Shown: piece after piece, positions 32,211 to 39,570 of the stretch
How positions within the stretch are numbered: the stretch's first letter is position 1
How the letters are laid out: each line of letters begins with the position of its first letter
Assembly (NCBI GenBank): GCA_028688015.1
Contig: JAQTZB010000003.1
Location: 186,001 to 250,000, forward strand
Origin: Elusimicrobiales bacterium
GTDB lineage: Bacteria; Elusimicrobiota; Elusimicrobia; Elusimicrobiales; UBA9959
Length of the DNA stretch: 64,000 bases
Direction of reading: 5' to 3'
Program-made: the position numbers and the translations under genes
Notes under the pieces: generated by a model
The model's input: the letters and a program-made list of their open reading frames with translations, nothing else
Databases searched by the model: none
What the model was told of the DNA's origin: nothing

Positions 32211-33289
32211 AAACTGAAAGCCGTGCCGGCCTCAGCCTCCTTTTTGACGTGCTGGAAGTAGACCGCGAGCGGCCTGAAGAAGATGTGTATCCACTTGGTG
32301 AACGGCACTATCAGCAGGATCCACACCGTCTCTATGGCGATGTTCAGCCGGTACACTTTGGCCAGCAGCGGGTCACCGGGGCCGTAAGCCACGTTCAGGT
32401 AATGCGTGAACAGCAGGCTCGCGCCTATCAGGAACATCGTGATCACGAACAGCCAGTCGCTGGGGTGGGAGAACTTCGACGACTCCGCGCTCTTGAACAC
32501 CCGGCGCAGCGACATGGACCCGCCGCCTACGATGATGGCCAGCCCGGCGTACCAGACCAGCAGGCTGACCGGCCCGAAGGCCGGGTAGTGCTTGTCCAGC
32601 GGCGACAGGAGGTGCAGGTTGGAGATCAGCAGCGTCAGCACGTAGCCGCTCATGACGAGCAAATGCGCCACCCAGCGCACCAGGTCGGTTTCCTCGCAGC
32701 CGTTGAAGTTCTTCTGCGTGAAGCCGTGCACGAAGGTCTCGTAGATATGCGCCGGTTTAAGGGACGCCTTTATGCCGCCCAGCGGTTTTACTATGGCGTG
32801 GCGGTACATGTTTATGATGTAGCCGCCCAGCGCTATGGTGACATAGACGGGGAAGGCCAATTCTATCTTGCCGGCCAGGGCGCCGAAATCCCCCGTGTAG
32901 GAGGAGTACAGCCAGTAGAAAGCCGCGAGCAGGCCCGCGGCCAGCCAGGTCTGCAGCCAGCCGTTCTTGTAAAAGACCGAGGACAGGCCGGTGATGTCGT
33001 ACTTGGCTATCAGGTAGCGGCGCAGGGCCATCATGTACTCGCCGGGCTGGGCCTCGCGCGGGCAGGTGGCCGAACATTCGCCGCAGTAGTAGCAATGCCA
33101 GGGCTCGATGGCGGAGGAGATCTTTTCCTCCATGCCCACGTGGCCGGCGCGGATGAGCTTGCGCGGGAAAGAGGCGTCCTCTTTGGACAGCGGGCAGACG
33201 GCGGTGCAGTTGCCGCAGTTGAAGCACGCGGAAATATCGAAAGCGCCGTATTTCTTTATCTCGTCTATGAGCTCGGGGTTCACCTTCAT
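32207..33289 (-). CDS. QmoC-like protein: HdrC-type ferredoxin fused to quinone-interacting membrane domain
   Basis: This 360-residue protein starts with two 4Fe-4S sites, Cys22/25/28/32 (CFNCGNCTAVCP) and Cys66/69/72/76 (CYYCGECSATCP), as in HdrC. Residues about 105-350 form about six membrane helices similar to the HdrE/NarI-type cytochrome b part of QmoC, including VRWVAHLLVMSGYVLTLLISNLHLL. QmoC passes electrons between the soluble flavoproteins and menaquinone. It is about the length of known QmoC. It overlaps the wHTH gene upstream and the DsrE gene downstream by 4 nt each. Confidence 0.85.
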   Translation of the reverse strand: MKVNPELIDEIKKYGAFDISACFNCGNCTAVCPLSKEDASFPRKLIRAGHVGMEEKISSAIEPWHCYYCGECSATCPREAQPGEYMMALRRYLIAKYDITGLSSVFYKNGWLQTWLAAGLLAAFYWLYSSYTGDFGALAGKIELAFPVYVTIALGGYIINMYRHAIVKPLGGIKASLKPAHIYETFVHGFTQKNFNGCEETDLVRWVAHLLVMSGYVLTLLISNLHLLSPLDKHYPAFGPVSLLVWYAGLAIIVGGGSMSLRRVFKSAESSKFSHPSDWLFVITMFLIGASLLFTHYLNVAYGPGDPLLAKVYRLNIAIETVWILLIVPFTKWIHIFFRPLAVYFQHVKKEAEAGTAFSL

Positions 33290-33579
33290 TTCGCTTCCCC
33301 TCCCTTCAGCTCGTACTTGGGGTAATCCCCTTTGCCCGGCACGTCGGAGAGCTTGCCGTATTTGCGCAGCGCGGCCACGTACCAGATGGCCCGGTCGTGC
33401 GGCAGGCCGGCGGCGGCCGCCAGCTCCGGCGCGGTCTTGGGGCCCTCTTTGAGCGCGTCGAGGATGGCTTTTTGCGCCTTGTTCTGCGCGGCCACGCGGT
33501 CGCGCAGTTCCTGCGGCACGGGGCCGCGGAGCTCGTTAAGTTTCTTCAGCTGTTCGGCGAGTTTTTTAGCGTCGGCCAT
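33286..33579 (-). CDS. Small winged-helix-like protein of the Hdr/Qmo-like operon
   Basis: This 97-residue protein has a helical N-terminus (KKLAEQLKKLNELRGPVPQELRDRVAAQ) and a likely winged helix (AILDALKEGPKTAPELAAAAGLPHDRAIWYVAALRKYGKL) with a charged tail. It has no cysteine. It sits 1 nt after the HdrA-like gene and overlaps QmoC-like by 4 nt, so it is likely a dedicated part of the system, either an assembly/docking protein or a local regulator. Confidence 0.65.
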   Translation of the reverse strand: MADAKKLAEQLKKLNELRGPVPQELRDRVAAQNKAQKAILDALKEGPKTAPELAAAAGLPHDRAIWYVAALRKYGKLSDVPGKGDYPKYELKGGEAK

Positions 33580-33580
33580 A

Positions 33581-35374
33581 TTATTCCTTGGCGATGGCTT
33601 CTACCATCGCGTCGAACTGGTCCAGCGTCCAGCCGGCCACGTTGATGGCGCGGGTCGGGCAGACCGCCACGCAGGCGCCGCAGCCTTTGCACAGCGCCGG
33701 GTTCACGATCGCCACTTTTTTGCCGTTATGCTCGCCCATCATCAGGGCGCCGTCGTAGGAGCACTCGGCCGGGCACAGGCCGCAGCCGGTGCACTTATGC
33801 TCGTCGACAACGGCCACGAAAGGTTCCAGCGGGATGTCCGGCTCGGCCAGCAAAATGGCGGCCTTGGCGGCCGCGGTGCCGGCGGAGGCCATGGCCTCGG
33901 TGACGTCCATCGGGTACTGGGCCGTGCCGGCCACGAAGATGCCGGAGTTGGCCAGCTCCACCGGGCGCAGTTTCAAGTGCACTTCCTGCAGGAAGCGGTC
34001 GGCGCTCGACGGAAGCTTCAACTGCGATTTTATCAGCGAGATATCGGCCGGCATCATGCCGGTGACCAGCACTATCAGGTCGGCCTTCACTTCCAGTTCC
34101 TCGCCCCAGGTCAGCACGTCCTTCACCTTCACGGTGTGGCCGGTGCGGTCTGAAGTGATCACGGGCTGGTCGGTGTCGTTATGGCGGAAGAACAACACGC
34201 CGTCCCTGGAGGCCTTGTCGTAATATTCCTCGTGCTGCATGCCATAGGTGCGGATGTCGCGGTAAACGTCGTAGATGCGCACGCCGGGATATTTTTCCTT
34301 CACCTGGTTGGCGGCGTAAAGGGCGGACGAGCAGCAGACGCGCGAGCAGTAGTCGTTGATCTTGCCGTCGGACTGGGGTTTGTGCACCCCTTCCACCTGC
34401 CGCGAGCCCACGCAATGTATCAGCGCGAGGCTCTTTATTTCCTTGCCGGCCAGTTCCAGGCGGCCCGCGGGGGAATTCTTCACCAGGGCGATGAACTCGG
34501 GCAGGGTCACCACATTGGCATCCTCGCCGTAGCCGAACTCGCCCTGCGCGGGTTTGTAATGTTCGTAGCCGGTGGCCATCACTATGGCGCCGGCCTTCAC
34601 CTGCTCCGACTTGCCGGCGGAGTTCTTGAAGTTTATCTTGAAATTCCCCACGAAGCCGCTGACGAAGTCTATGTCAGCGCCGGTATGCACGGTGACCCTC
34701 TTTTCAGCGAGCACCAGGTCCTCGAGCTTCTTGACCACGGCGGGGCCCTCTTCGCCCGAGGGGTACATTTTCCCCAGATCGAGCAGCTTGCCGCCCAGGC
34801 GGGGGCCCTTCTCGATAATTACGGCCTCGAGGCCCTTGCCGGCGGCCGACAGCGCGGCGCGCATGCCGGCCACGCCGCCGCCAATCACGGCCACGCGCTG
34901 CTCGGCCGCCACGCGGATAGCGTTAAGCGCGTCCTTGCGCAGCACTTTTTCCACGCCGGCCTGCGCCAGCTTGATAGCTTTGGCGGTGGCGCCCGCCTTG
35001 TCGAGCTTGTGCACCCAGCTGGCCTGCTCGCGGATATTGATATGCTCGTGCAGGTACGGGTTAACTCCTGCGCGCTGCAGCACGCCGCGGAAAGTGAGTT
35101 CATGCAGGCTTGGCGAGCAGGCCGCCACCACGGTGCGGTTGACGCCGAGGTTCTTGATATCCTCGGTGATCAGGTCCTGGCCGTTGGAGGAGCACATGAA
35201 GGCGTACTCGCGGGCCACGGCCACGCCGGGATACTTGGCCAGCGCCGCGGCCACGGCTTTCACGTCTATGACGTCGGAGATGTTGCCGCCGCAATGGCAG
35301 ACATACACCCCGACCTTCGGCTCCTGCCGGAAATTATCCTTGGAGGCTTCGTCCCGTGTTTTTTCGTCCATCAC
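33581..35374 (-). CDS. HdrA/QmoB-like iron-sulfur flavoprotein
   Basis: This 597-residue protein has an HdrA N-terminal domain (VGVYVCHCGGNISD; Cys26, 28, 61, 86), an FAD-binding fold (VAVIGGGVAGMRAA, 161-172), the HdrA cysteine cluster Cys321/343/347/348 (DYCSRVCC) and two C-terminal 4Fe-4S sites, Cys528/531/534/538 and Cys562/565/568/572. It resembles QmoB but ends after the ferredoxin domain, without the MvhD-like C-terminal extension, which is encoded separately at 36657-37037. It would transfer electrons between the partner flavoprotein and QmoC-like protein. It overlaps the QmoA-like gene by 4 nt. Confidence 0.88.
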   Translation of the reverse strand: MMDEKTRDEASKDNFRQEPKVGVYVCHCGGNISDVIDVKAVAAALAKYPGVAVAREYAFMCSSNGQDLITEDIKNLGVNRTVVAACSPSLHELTFRGVLQRAGVNPYLHEHINIREQASWVHKLDKAGATAKAIKLAQAGVEKVLRKDALNAIRVAAEQRVAVIGGGVAGMRAALSAAGKGLEAVIIEKGPRLGGKLLDLGKMYPSGEEGPAVVKKLEDLVLAEKRVTVHTGADIDFVSGFVGNFKINFKNSAGKSEQVKAGAIVMATGYEHYKPAQGEFGYGEDANVVTLPEFIALVKNSPAGRLELAGKEIKSLALIHCVGSRQVEGVHKPQSDGKINDYCSRVCCSSALYAANQVKEKYPGVRIYDVYRDIRTYGMQHEEYYDKASRDGVLFFRHNDTDQPVITSDRTGHTVKVKDVLTWGEELEVKADLIVLVTGMMPADISLIKSQLKLPSSADRFLQEVHLKLRPVELANSGIFVAGTAQYPMDVTEAMASAGTAAAKAAILLAEPDIPLEPFVAVVDEHKCTGCGLCPAECSYDGALMMGEHNGKKVAIVNPALCKGCGACVAVCPTRAINVAGWTLDQFDAMVEAIAKE

Positions 35375-36660
35375 AGTTTCCTCATATAGCTGGCGGCTTC
35401 CATGGCGGCCGAGCCGGCGTCCACCACCGAGTCGGGGATGTCGCGCGGGCCCTTTACCACGCCCGCGGCGAACACGCCCGCGCCGGCGGTGACGGCGGAA
35501 GAGACCATCTCGTCGGAAAGTTTCACGAAGCCGAAGTCGTTGTTCAGCGTGCCGAGGCCGAAAGCGGAGGCGTCGTGGCCGGGGATCAGCCCCTGCGACA
35601 GCACCACGAGCTCGTGCTTCACCTCGTCGGGGCCGGAGGTCCCTTCCTGGCGCTCTATGCGCAGTATGGGGTTATGTCCCTCGTCCTCGGTGATGCGGGC
35701 CACCTTGGCCTTTACGAAGTTGATGCCCATGGCCCTGGCGTTGTTATAGAACTGCTCGTAGCCCTTGCCGAAAGCGCGGATGTCCATGTAATAGATGGTG
35801 ATGTCGGCTATCGGCAGCGAGCCGGACAGCAGGATGGCCTGCTTGATGGCGTACATGCAGCAGACGCGGGAGCAGTAGGGCACGCCTATGCTCTTGTCGC
35901 GCGAACCCGCGCACTGCACGTAGGCGATGGAGCCCGGCGTCATGCCGTCGGACGGACGCAGCACGCGGCCGTAAGGGCCGTGCGGCGCCAGCAGGCGCTC
36001 GGCGGCCATAGGAGAAATGACGTTGGGGAGTTTCCCCAGGCCATACTGCTTCTTGGCCGTCATCGGCGTGGTCTCGTAGCCGGTGGCGAGTATTACGGCC
36101 TTGGCCTTTATTTCCACGGGCGCCGGCTCCTGCAGGAACTCTATGCAATCCTTGGGGCAGGCGCGCGCGCAGGCGCCGCAGCGGATGCAATGCTCGGGGT
36201 GCATCACCGGGTACTGCGGTATGGCGTTGGTGAAAGGTATGGAAATGGTCTTCTTGGCGCCCAGGCCCTGCTCGTACTCGTCCGGCACGAAGACGGGGCA
36301 GACTTCCTCGCAGCGCTTGCAGGAAATGCATTCCTTCTCGTCGATATAGCGCGGCTTGCGGGTGACGGAAGCGGTGAAGGTCCCGCCGTCGCGCCGGATG
36401 GCGTCCACGGTGCTGTAGGTGAGGGTGGTGATGCGCGGGTGGTGCGAGACCGAGGCCATGCGCGGGGTGGTGATGCAGCTGGCGCAGTCCAGGGTCGGGA
36501 ACACTTTGCTGAGCGAGATCATCTTGCCGCCGATGCTCGGGTTCTTCTCCACTATCGCAACCGAGAAGCCCTGGTCGGCCAGGTCCAGCGCGCTCTGCAG
36601 CCCGGCTATGCCGGAGCCCACCACGAGAGCGTCCACTTCTATTTTTTCAAGGTCTCTCAT
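35371..36660 (-). CDS. HdrA/QmoA-like iron-sulfur flavoprotein
   Basis: This 429-residue protein has an FAD-binding site (VVGSGIAGLQSAL, 13-25), the TLDCASCITTP pair (Cys59, Cys62), two 4Fe-4S sites (Cys111/114/117/121 and Cys158/161/164/168) and the cluster Cys250/263/267/268 (PYCSRVCC). Length and order fit QmoA with an inserted ferredoxin domain. The ATG at 36660 is chosen because it overlaps the MvhD-like stop (ATGA); an in-frame start 57 nt upstream lies inside that gene. It likely pairs with the 597-residue flavoprotein. Confidence 0.87.
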   Translation of the reverse strand: MRDLEKIEVDALVVGSGIAGLQSALDLADQGFSVAIVEKNPSIGGKMISLSKVFPTLDCASCITTPRMASVSHHPRITTLTYSTVDAIRRDGGTFTASVTRKPRYIDEKECISCKRCEEVCPVFVPDEYEQGLGAKKTISIPFTNAIPQYPVMHPEHCIRCGACARACPKDCIEFLQEPAPVEIKAKAVILATGYETTPMTAKKQYGLGKLPNVISPMAAERLLAPHGPYGRVLRPSDGMTPGSIAYVQCAGSRDKSIGVPYCSRVCCMYAIKQAILLSGSLPIADITIYYMDIRAFGKGYEQFYNNARAMGINFVKAKVARITEDEGHNPILRIERQEGTSGPDEVKHELVVLSQGLIPGHDASAFGLGTLNNDFGFVKLSDEMVSSAVTAGAGVFAAGVVKGPRDIPDSVVDAGSAAMEAASYMRKL

Positions 36661-37037
36661 ACCGCGGCCACCGCCTTTTCCATTTCGGAGATCTCTTTCA
36701 AGAAGGCCGCGCGGCACACTGTGCAGATGGTCGTCAGCTTCAGGCGGTTGACCGCGATGCCCTTGGCCCGCATCTGCTCGTAAACGCGGGCGACCCGCTT
36801 GGAGAGACGCTCGTAGGCGCCCTCGTAAGGGCAGTCGGAACCCGAAGACATGATGATGATGCCCGCTATCCCTTTATCAAAGGCCATGAGGTAAAAATCC
36901 TCCGGGAACATCACCGGGTCCGGCACGCGTATCACATAAGTGTCGGCCGAGTAGGCCATGCGGGCCTGCCCCACCGCGTCCGCCCCCGGATAAGAACTGT
37001 GGTTGGTCGTTATAATTAATATTTTCCGATGAGTCAT
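36657..37037 (-). CDS. MvhD/FlpD-like protein with most cluster cysteines lost
   Basis: This 126-residue protein follows the MvhD/FlpD fold (SSYPGADAVGQARMAY, IRVPDPVMFPEDFYLMAFDKGIAGIIIMSSGSDCPYEGA, ICTVCRAAFLKEIS). MvhD normally binds a 2Fe-2S cluster through conserved cysteines. Here NxCxY reads NHSSY, the VPCSG site reads VPDPV, and the GC site reads SS, so only Cys69, Cys105 and Cys108 remain. It may still be structural or carry a different site. In Qmo complexes this domain is fused to QmoB; here it is separate and comes first in the flavoprotein run. The repeat element copy C separates it from tusA. Confidence 0.75.
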   Translation of the reverse strand: MTHRKILIITTNHSSYPGADAVGQARMAYSADTYVIRVPDPVMFPEDFYLMAFDKGIAGIIIMSSGSDCPYEGAYERLSKRVARVYEQMRAKGIAVNRLKLTTICTVCRAAFLKEISEMEKAVAAV

Positions 37038-37066
37038 ACGCTAAAAGTGCTCCTGCGCCAGCCCTT

Positions 37067-37198
37067 GCCCTGGCGGGGGATATGGGTTCGGAAGGCCCTC
37101 GCGCAGGCCGACGCTTGCGTAAGCGCGGAGGCCGAGCGGGAGCGCGGCCACGGTGTGGCCGATAGCGTGCCTGACGGGCCCATAGCCCCCGCCAGGGC
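37067..37198. repeat. Dispersed palindromic repeat, copy C (inside sulfur operon)
   Basis: This 132-bp unit is bounded by 20-bp inverted ends (GCCCTGGCGGGGGATATGGG at the left; the right end pairs with 19 of 20 bases). Its core at 37105-37167 is shared with copies A and B (for example GCTTGCGTA, GGCCACGGTGT, GGCCGA). It fills nearly the whole gap between tusA and the MvhD-like gene and would form a long RNA hairpin in the operon transcript. Confidence 0.75.
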
Positions 37199-37210
37199 AC
37201 GCTGAGCTAT

Positions 37211-37456
37211 CTACTTTTTGCGGGTGACGAAGAGGCTGTCGTAGCCGTCGCGCTCCAGCACGCCCAGGTACTCGTGGCCGGACTTGCCGCACCAGGCGGG
37301 AATGTCCTCGCGGCTGCCCTTGTCGCCGGATTGGATCTCCAGCACGCCGCCCACCGGCACACCGGCAATGCCTTTCTTCGCCTCGAGCAGGGGGCCCGGG
37401 CAGGCCATCGAGCGGGCGTCCACCGTCTTCGCGGGTTTTATCTGGCTAAGGTCCAT
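37211..37456 (-). CDS. tusA: TusA-family sulfur carrier protein
   Basis: This 81-residue protein has the TusA motif ACPGPLLEAKK with the persulfide-carrying Cys19 in CPxP, and a second cysteine (WCGKSGHEY). TusA receives sulfane sulfur from rhodaneses or DsrE proteins and hands it on. The ATG at 37456 has a strong AGGAGGAG ribosome-binding site. It lies between the ArsR regulator and the Hdr/Qmo-like genes on the same strand and fits with DsrE and DsrE2 as the sulfur-trafficking part of the operon. Confidence 0.92.
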   Translation of the reverse strand: MDLSQIKPAKTVDARSMACPGPLLEAKKGIAGVPVGGVLEIQSGDKGSREDIPAWCGKSGHEYLGVLERDGYDSLFVTRKK

Positions 37457-37476
37457 GGTATTCTCCTCCTGGCTGA

Positions 37477-37779
37477 TCAAATGTCTAAATTCGGGCAATA
37501 CAGCTTCTTTATCCTGGCTATCAGGTCGGCCAGGCTGGGGTCTTTGATGCTATAGAAGATGCGGTTGCCGTCGCGGCGCTTCTGGATGAGGCCGCGGTCG
37601 GCAAGGACGCGCAGGTGCTGCGAGATGTTCCCCTTGGTCGTGCCGAGCTTCTCAATAACCTCGTGCACGAACATTTCCCTCTTCAACAGCATACATATTA
37701 TCATGAGGCGCGAAGGATGGGCAATACACGACAGCATGCCCGCGATCCCTTCGGCTTTAGCTAGCACGGCTTTGTTCAT
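37477..37779 (-). CDS. ArsR-family regulator with SqrR/BigR-like cysteine pair
   Basis: This 100-residue winged-helix repressor has SCIAHPSRLMIICMLLKREMFVHEVIEKL, the recognition helix TTKGNISQHLRVLADRGL and the wing KRRDGNRIFYS. Counting from the ATG at 37779, cysteines are at 18, 29 and 95. The 29/95 pair is 66 residues apart, the same spacing and the same structural sites (RLMIIC and the C-terminal helix KKLYC) as the persulfide-sensing pairs of SqrR (41/107) and BigR (42/108). A palindrome overlaps its promoter, so it likely represses itself and the sulfur operon until sulfane sulfur accumulates. The start is preferred over an upstream in-frame one because the latter lies in the promoter. 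Confidence 0.85.
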   Translation of the reverse strand: MNKAVLAKAEGIAGMLSCIAHPSRLMIICMLLKREMFVHEVIEKLGTTKGNISQHLRVLADRGLIQKRRDGNRIFYSIKDPSLADLIARIKKLYCPNLDI

Positions 37780-37786
37780 GTATAGA

Positions 37787-37815
37787 AGTTTAGTATATGC
37801 TAAACTACTTGTCAA
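37787..37815 (-). promoter_or_regulatory. Sigma70 promoter with overlapping 20-bp palindromic operator for ArsR
   Basis: On the minus strand TTGACA (37810-37815), a 17-bp spacer and TAAACT (37787-37792) form a good promoter. Positions 37787-37806 are a 20-bp near-perfect palindrome (AGTTTAGYATATRCTAAACT) covering the spacer and -10, as expected for an autorepressing ArsR operator. The -10 is only 7 nt from the ATG, so the arsR-tusA mRNA is probably leaderless. Confidence 0.8.
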
Positions 37816-37835
37816 GGGCCTCCCGGCCCCGCGGC

Positions 37836-37868
37836 AAAAAGAAGCCGCGCCAGGGGCGCTGGCGCGGC
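37836..37868 (-). terminator. Rho-independent terminator after the paralogous membrane-protein genes
   Basis: On the minus strand GCCGCGCCA and TGGCGCGGC form a 9-bp stem followed by TTCTTTTT. It ends the minus-strand run starting at asd and isolates the arsR promoter just downstream. Confidence 0.85.
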
Positions 37869-37890
37869 GGGAAGGCGGAACCCGGCGGGG

Positions 37891-38547
37891 CTACCGCAGC
37901 ACTTCTGCGGCGAAGGCCTTGGCCTCCTCCATGAAGGGCTGCCAGGCGCTCACGGGCAAATGCCCCTCCCGCTTGAAGAAAACCACGTGGCGGGGGGCGC
38001 CCTGCACCCACAGGCCCTGGTTAGCCTCGAACCAGGCCGCGCGGCGCGGCGTGAAGAACAGGTGAACGGCCGCCTCGTCGGGGCCGGTCAGGCGGTACTT
38101 GTCCGAAAATTCCGGAAAGGCCGGCAGGTCTATGTCCTTGAAGCCGATGGCCTCGCCTATCTTGTAGAGGAAATTCTCCGGCTTAAGCTCGAACTGGGGC
38201 ACCTGGCTGCGCAGCCCCCCTATCAGAGCCAGCGTGAAAGTATGGGTTTGGCTATGCTTGCCGCCGCCGGTGGTGTAGCGGTAGTCGAAAACGCTGAGGT
38301 AGTCAGCCCCGGCGCGGACCTTGATCAGGTTAGAGGCCTTGCGCCCGCGCCCGAGGCGGAAGAGCTCGAGGCCGGTAGCCTCCAGTTCGTATTGGCCCGG
38401 GCCGCCGGGCAGGAACTCCAGCCCCATGGAGGCCGCCAGTTCCTCCAGATCCTTGCGGCGGCGCCAGTTAAAATACAAAGCCAGCGCGACTATTATAGCG
38501 GCCGCGCCCAGGAAGATAGCTATAGGATGCGCTTGAAAGAATTCCAT
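37891..38547 (-). CDS. Membrane-anchored protein of unknown function (paralogue 1)
   Basis: This 218-residue protein has one N-terminal transmembrane helix (PIAIFLGAAAIIVALALYFNW) followed by RRRKDLEELAASMGLEF and a soluble domain with DIDLPAFPEFSDKYRLTGPDEAAVHLFF. The neighbouring gene product (38596-39285) has the same layout and shares the DIDLPAxxEFSxxYxL signature, so they are diverged tandem duplicates. No function is known to me. A terminator follows. Confidence 0.65.
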   Translation of the reverse strand: MEFFQAHPIAIFLGAAAIIVALALYFNWRRRKDLEELAASMGLEFLPGGPGQYELEATGLELFRLGRGRKASNLIKVRAGADYLSVFDYRYTTGGGKHSQTHTFTLALIGGLRSQVPQFELKPENFLYKIGEAIGFKDIDLPAFPEFSDKYRLTGPDEAAVHLFFTPRRAAWFEANQGLWVQGAPRHVVFFKREGHLPVSAWQPFMEEAKAFAAEVLR

Positions 38548-38595
38548 TTCCCCTCCGTTCTCCCAGAACCTGACCCGTATTCCGCCCCGCCCGGC

Positions 38596-39285
38596 TCAGG
38601 CCGGCTGGCGCGGCGCCCGGGCGTGAAACGCCGCGGCCAATTCGCCGCTGGCCCGCACGAATTCGCCGTAACCGCCGGCCGGGGCCTCGGTATCCGGCTT
38701 ATAGACCAGCAGATGCGGCCCCTTGCCGGCGATGGTCCAGCCTGGCCTGGGGCCCAAAAACTCCACCAGCGACACAAAAAGCCGCTCAGCGGCCATCCTG
38801 TCCGCGGCCCGCAGGTGGTACTGCCCGGAGAACTCCTCGTAGGCGGGCAGGTCTATGTCCTCCCCGTTCTCCCCGCCCAGGTCGTCCGTGAAAACTTCGG
38901 GGCGCAGGCTGAAAGCCGGCAGGGCCCGGCCCTGCAGCTCGAAGAGGGCGAAAGTGAAGAACGCACAGTCGGGAGCGCCGGCCCGGCCGGAGCGCACGCG
39001 GGCGTCAGCGAACCAGGCCCGGCAGCCGGCCGGGGCAGGGGCGCCCACGCTGTTAAAAAGATCCACGCCGGCCAGCCGCGGCAGGCCGGGCAGTTCAAGC
39101 GCGAAAATATCGGGGACGCCGGCGGCGGCCGGATCGAAAGCGCAGCCGCTGGCTTCGGAAAATCTTTTCAGGTCGCGGGTCCGCTTGCCGTTGAAATACC
39201 AGGCGCCAGCCACCACCAGCAAGGCGGGCACCAGCAGCAGAAGCAGGGCGGGCAGCGTCCCGCAGGCAGCGCCGCAGCCGGCCAT
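38596..39285 (-). CDS. Membrane-anchored protein of unknown function (paralogue 2)
   Basis: This 229-residue protein has an N-terminal transmembrane helix (LPALLLLLVPALLVVAGAWYFN), then KRTRDLKRFSEASGCAFDP and a soluble domain with DIDLPAYEEFSGQYHLRAADRMAAERLF, matching paralogue 1. It is richer in cysteine (Cys4, Cys8 and others). Its start overlaps the end of the small lipoprotein gene by one base, so these genes are likely one operon. Confidence 0.65.
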   Translation of the reverse strand: MAGCGAACGTLPALLLLLVPALLVVAGAWYFNGKRTRDLKRFSEASGCAFDPAAAGVPDIFALELPGLPRLAGVDLFNSVGAPAPAGCRAWFADARVRSGRAGAPDCAFFTFALFELQGRALPAFSLRPEVFTDDLGGENGEDIDLPAYEEFSGQYHLRAADRMAAERLFVSLVEFLGPRPGWTIAGKGPHLLVYKPDTEAPAGGYGEFVRASGELAAAFHARAPRQPA

Positions 39286-39560
39286 CAGTTGCCGCCGGGG
39301 TCGTTAAGGTTGAGGCTGTCCAGGTTCTTCTTTTCCGTGGCCTCGTACAAGGCCTTGGCGTCCTTGGCCTGCTGCACGCGCCCCACGGTAGTCTTCAGGT
39401 AAGTGCCGGGCGCGGTAAGCGGGTTCTGGTCTACCACGGGCGCCGTGGAAACGGCGGCCTGCGCCTGCTCCGCCTTGGGCTGGGGTATGTTCTCAGGCTG
39501 CTTCTTCTGGCAGGCGAACAGGGCCGGCACGGCCAGGACGGCTAGGAATTTAAGTTTCAT
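39285..39560 (-). CDS. Small lipoprotein
   Basis: This 91-residue protein has a lipoprotein signal peptide (MKLKFLAVLAVPALFAC, lipobox LFAC) followed by a Gln/Pro/Ala-rich stretch and a short helix (RVQQAKDAKALYEATEKKNLDSL). No family is recognised. It starts 10 nt after the asd stop and overlaps the downstream paralogue gene by 1 nt. Confidence 0.65.
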   Translation of the reverse strand: MKLKFLAVLAVPALFACQKKQPENIPQPKAEQAQAAVSTAPVVDQNPLTAPGTYLKTTVGRVQQAKDAKALYEATEKKNLDSLNLNDPGGN

Positions 39561-39570
39561 CTACCCCCCC

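Noticed and set aside
32207..37037. Methanogen-type heterodisulfide reductase or dissimilatory sulfate reduction locus
   Set aside because: HdrB, hydrogenase subunits, aprAB, sat and dsrAB are all absent from the window, and the carriers present (TusA, DsrE, CGGC) point to sulfane-sulfur chemistry.
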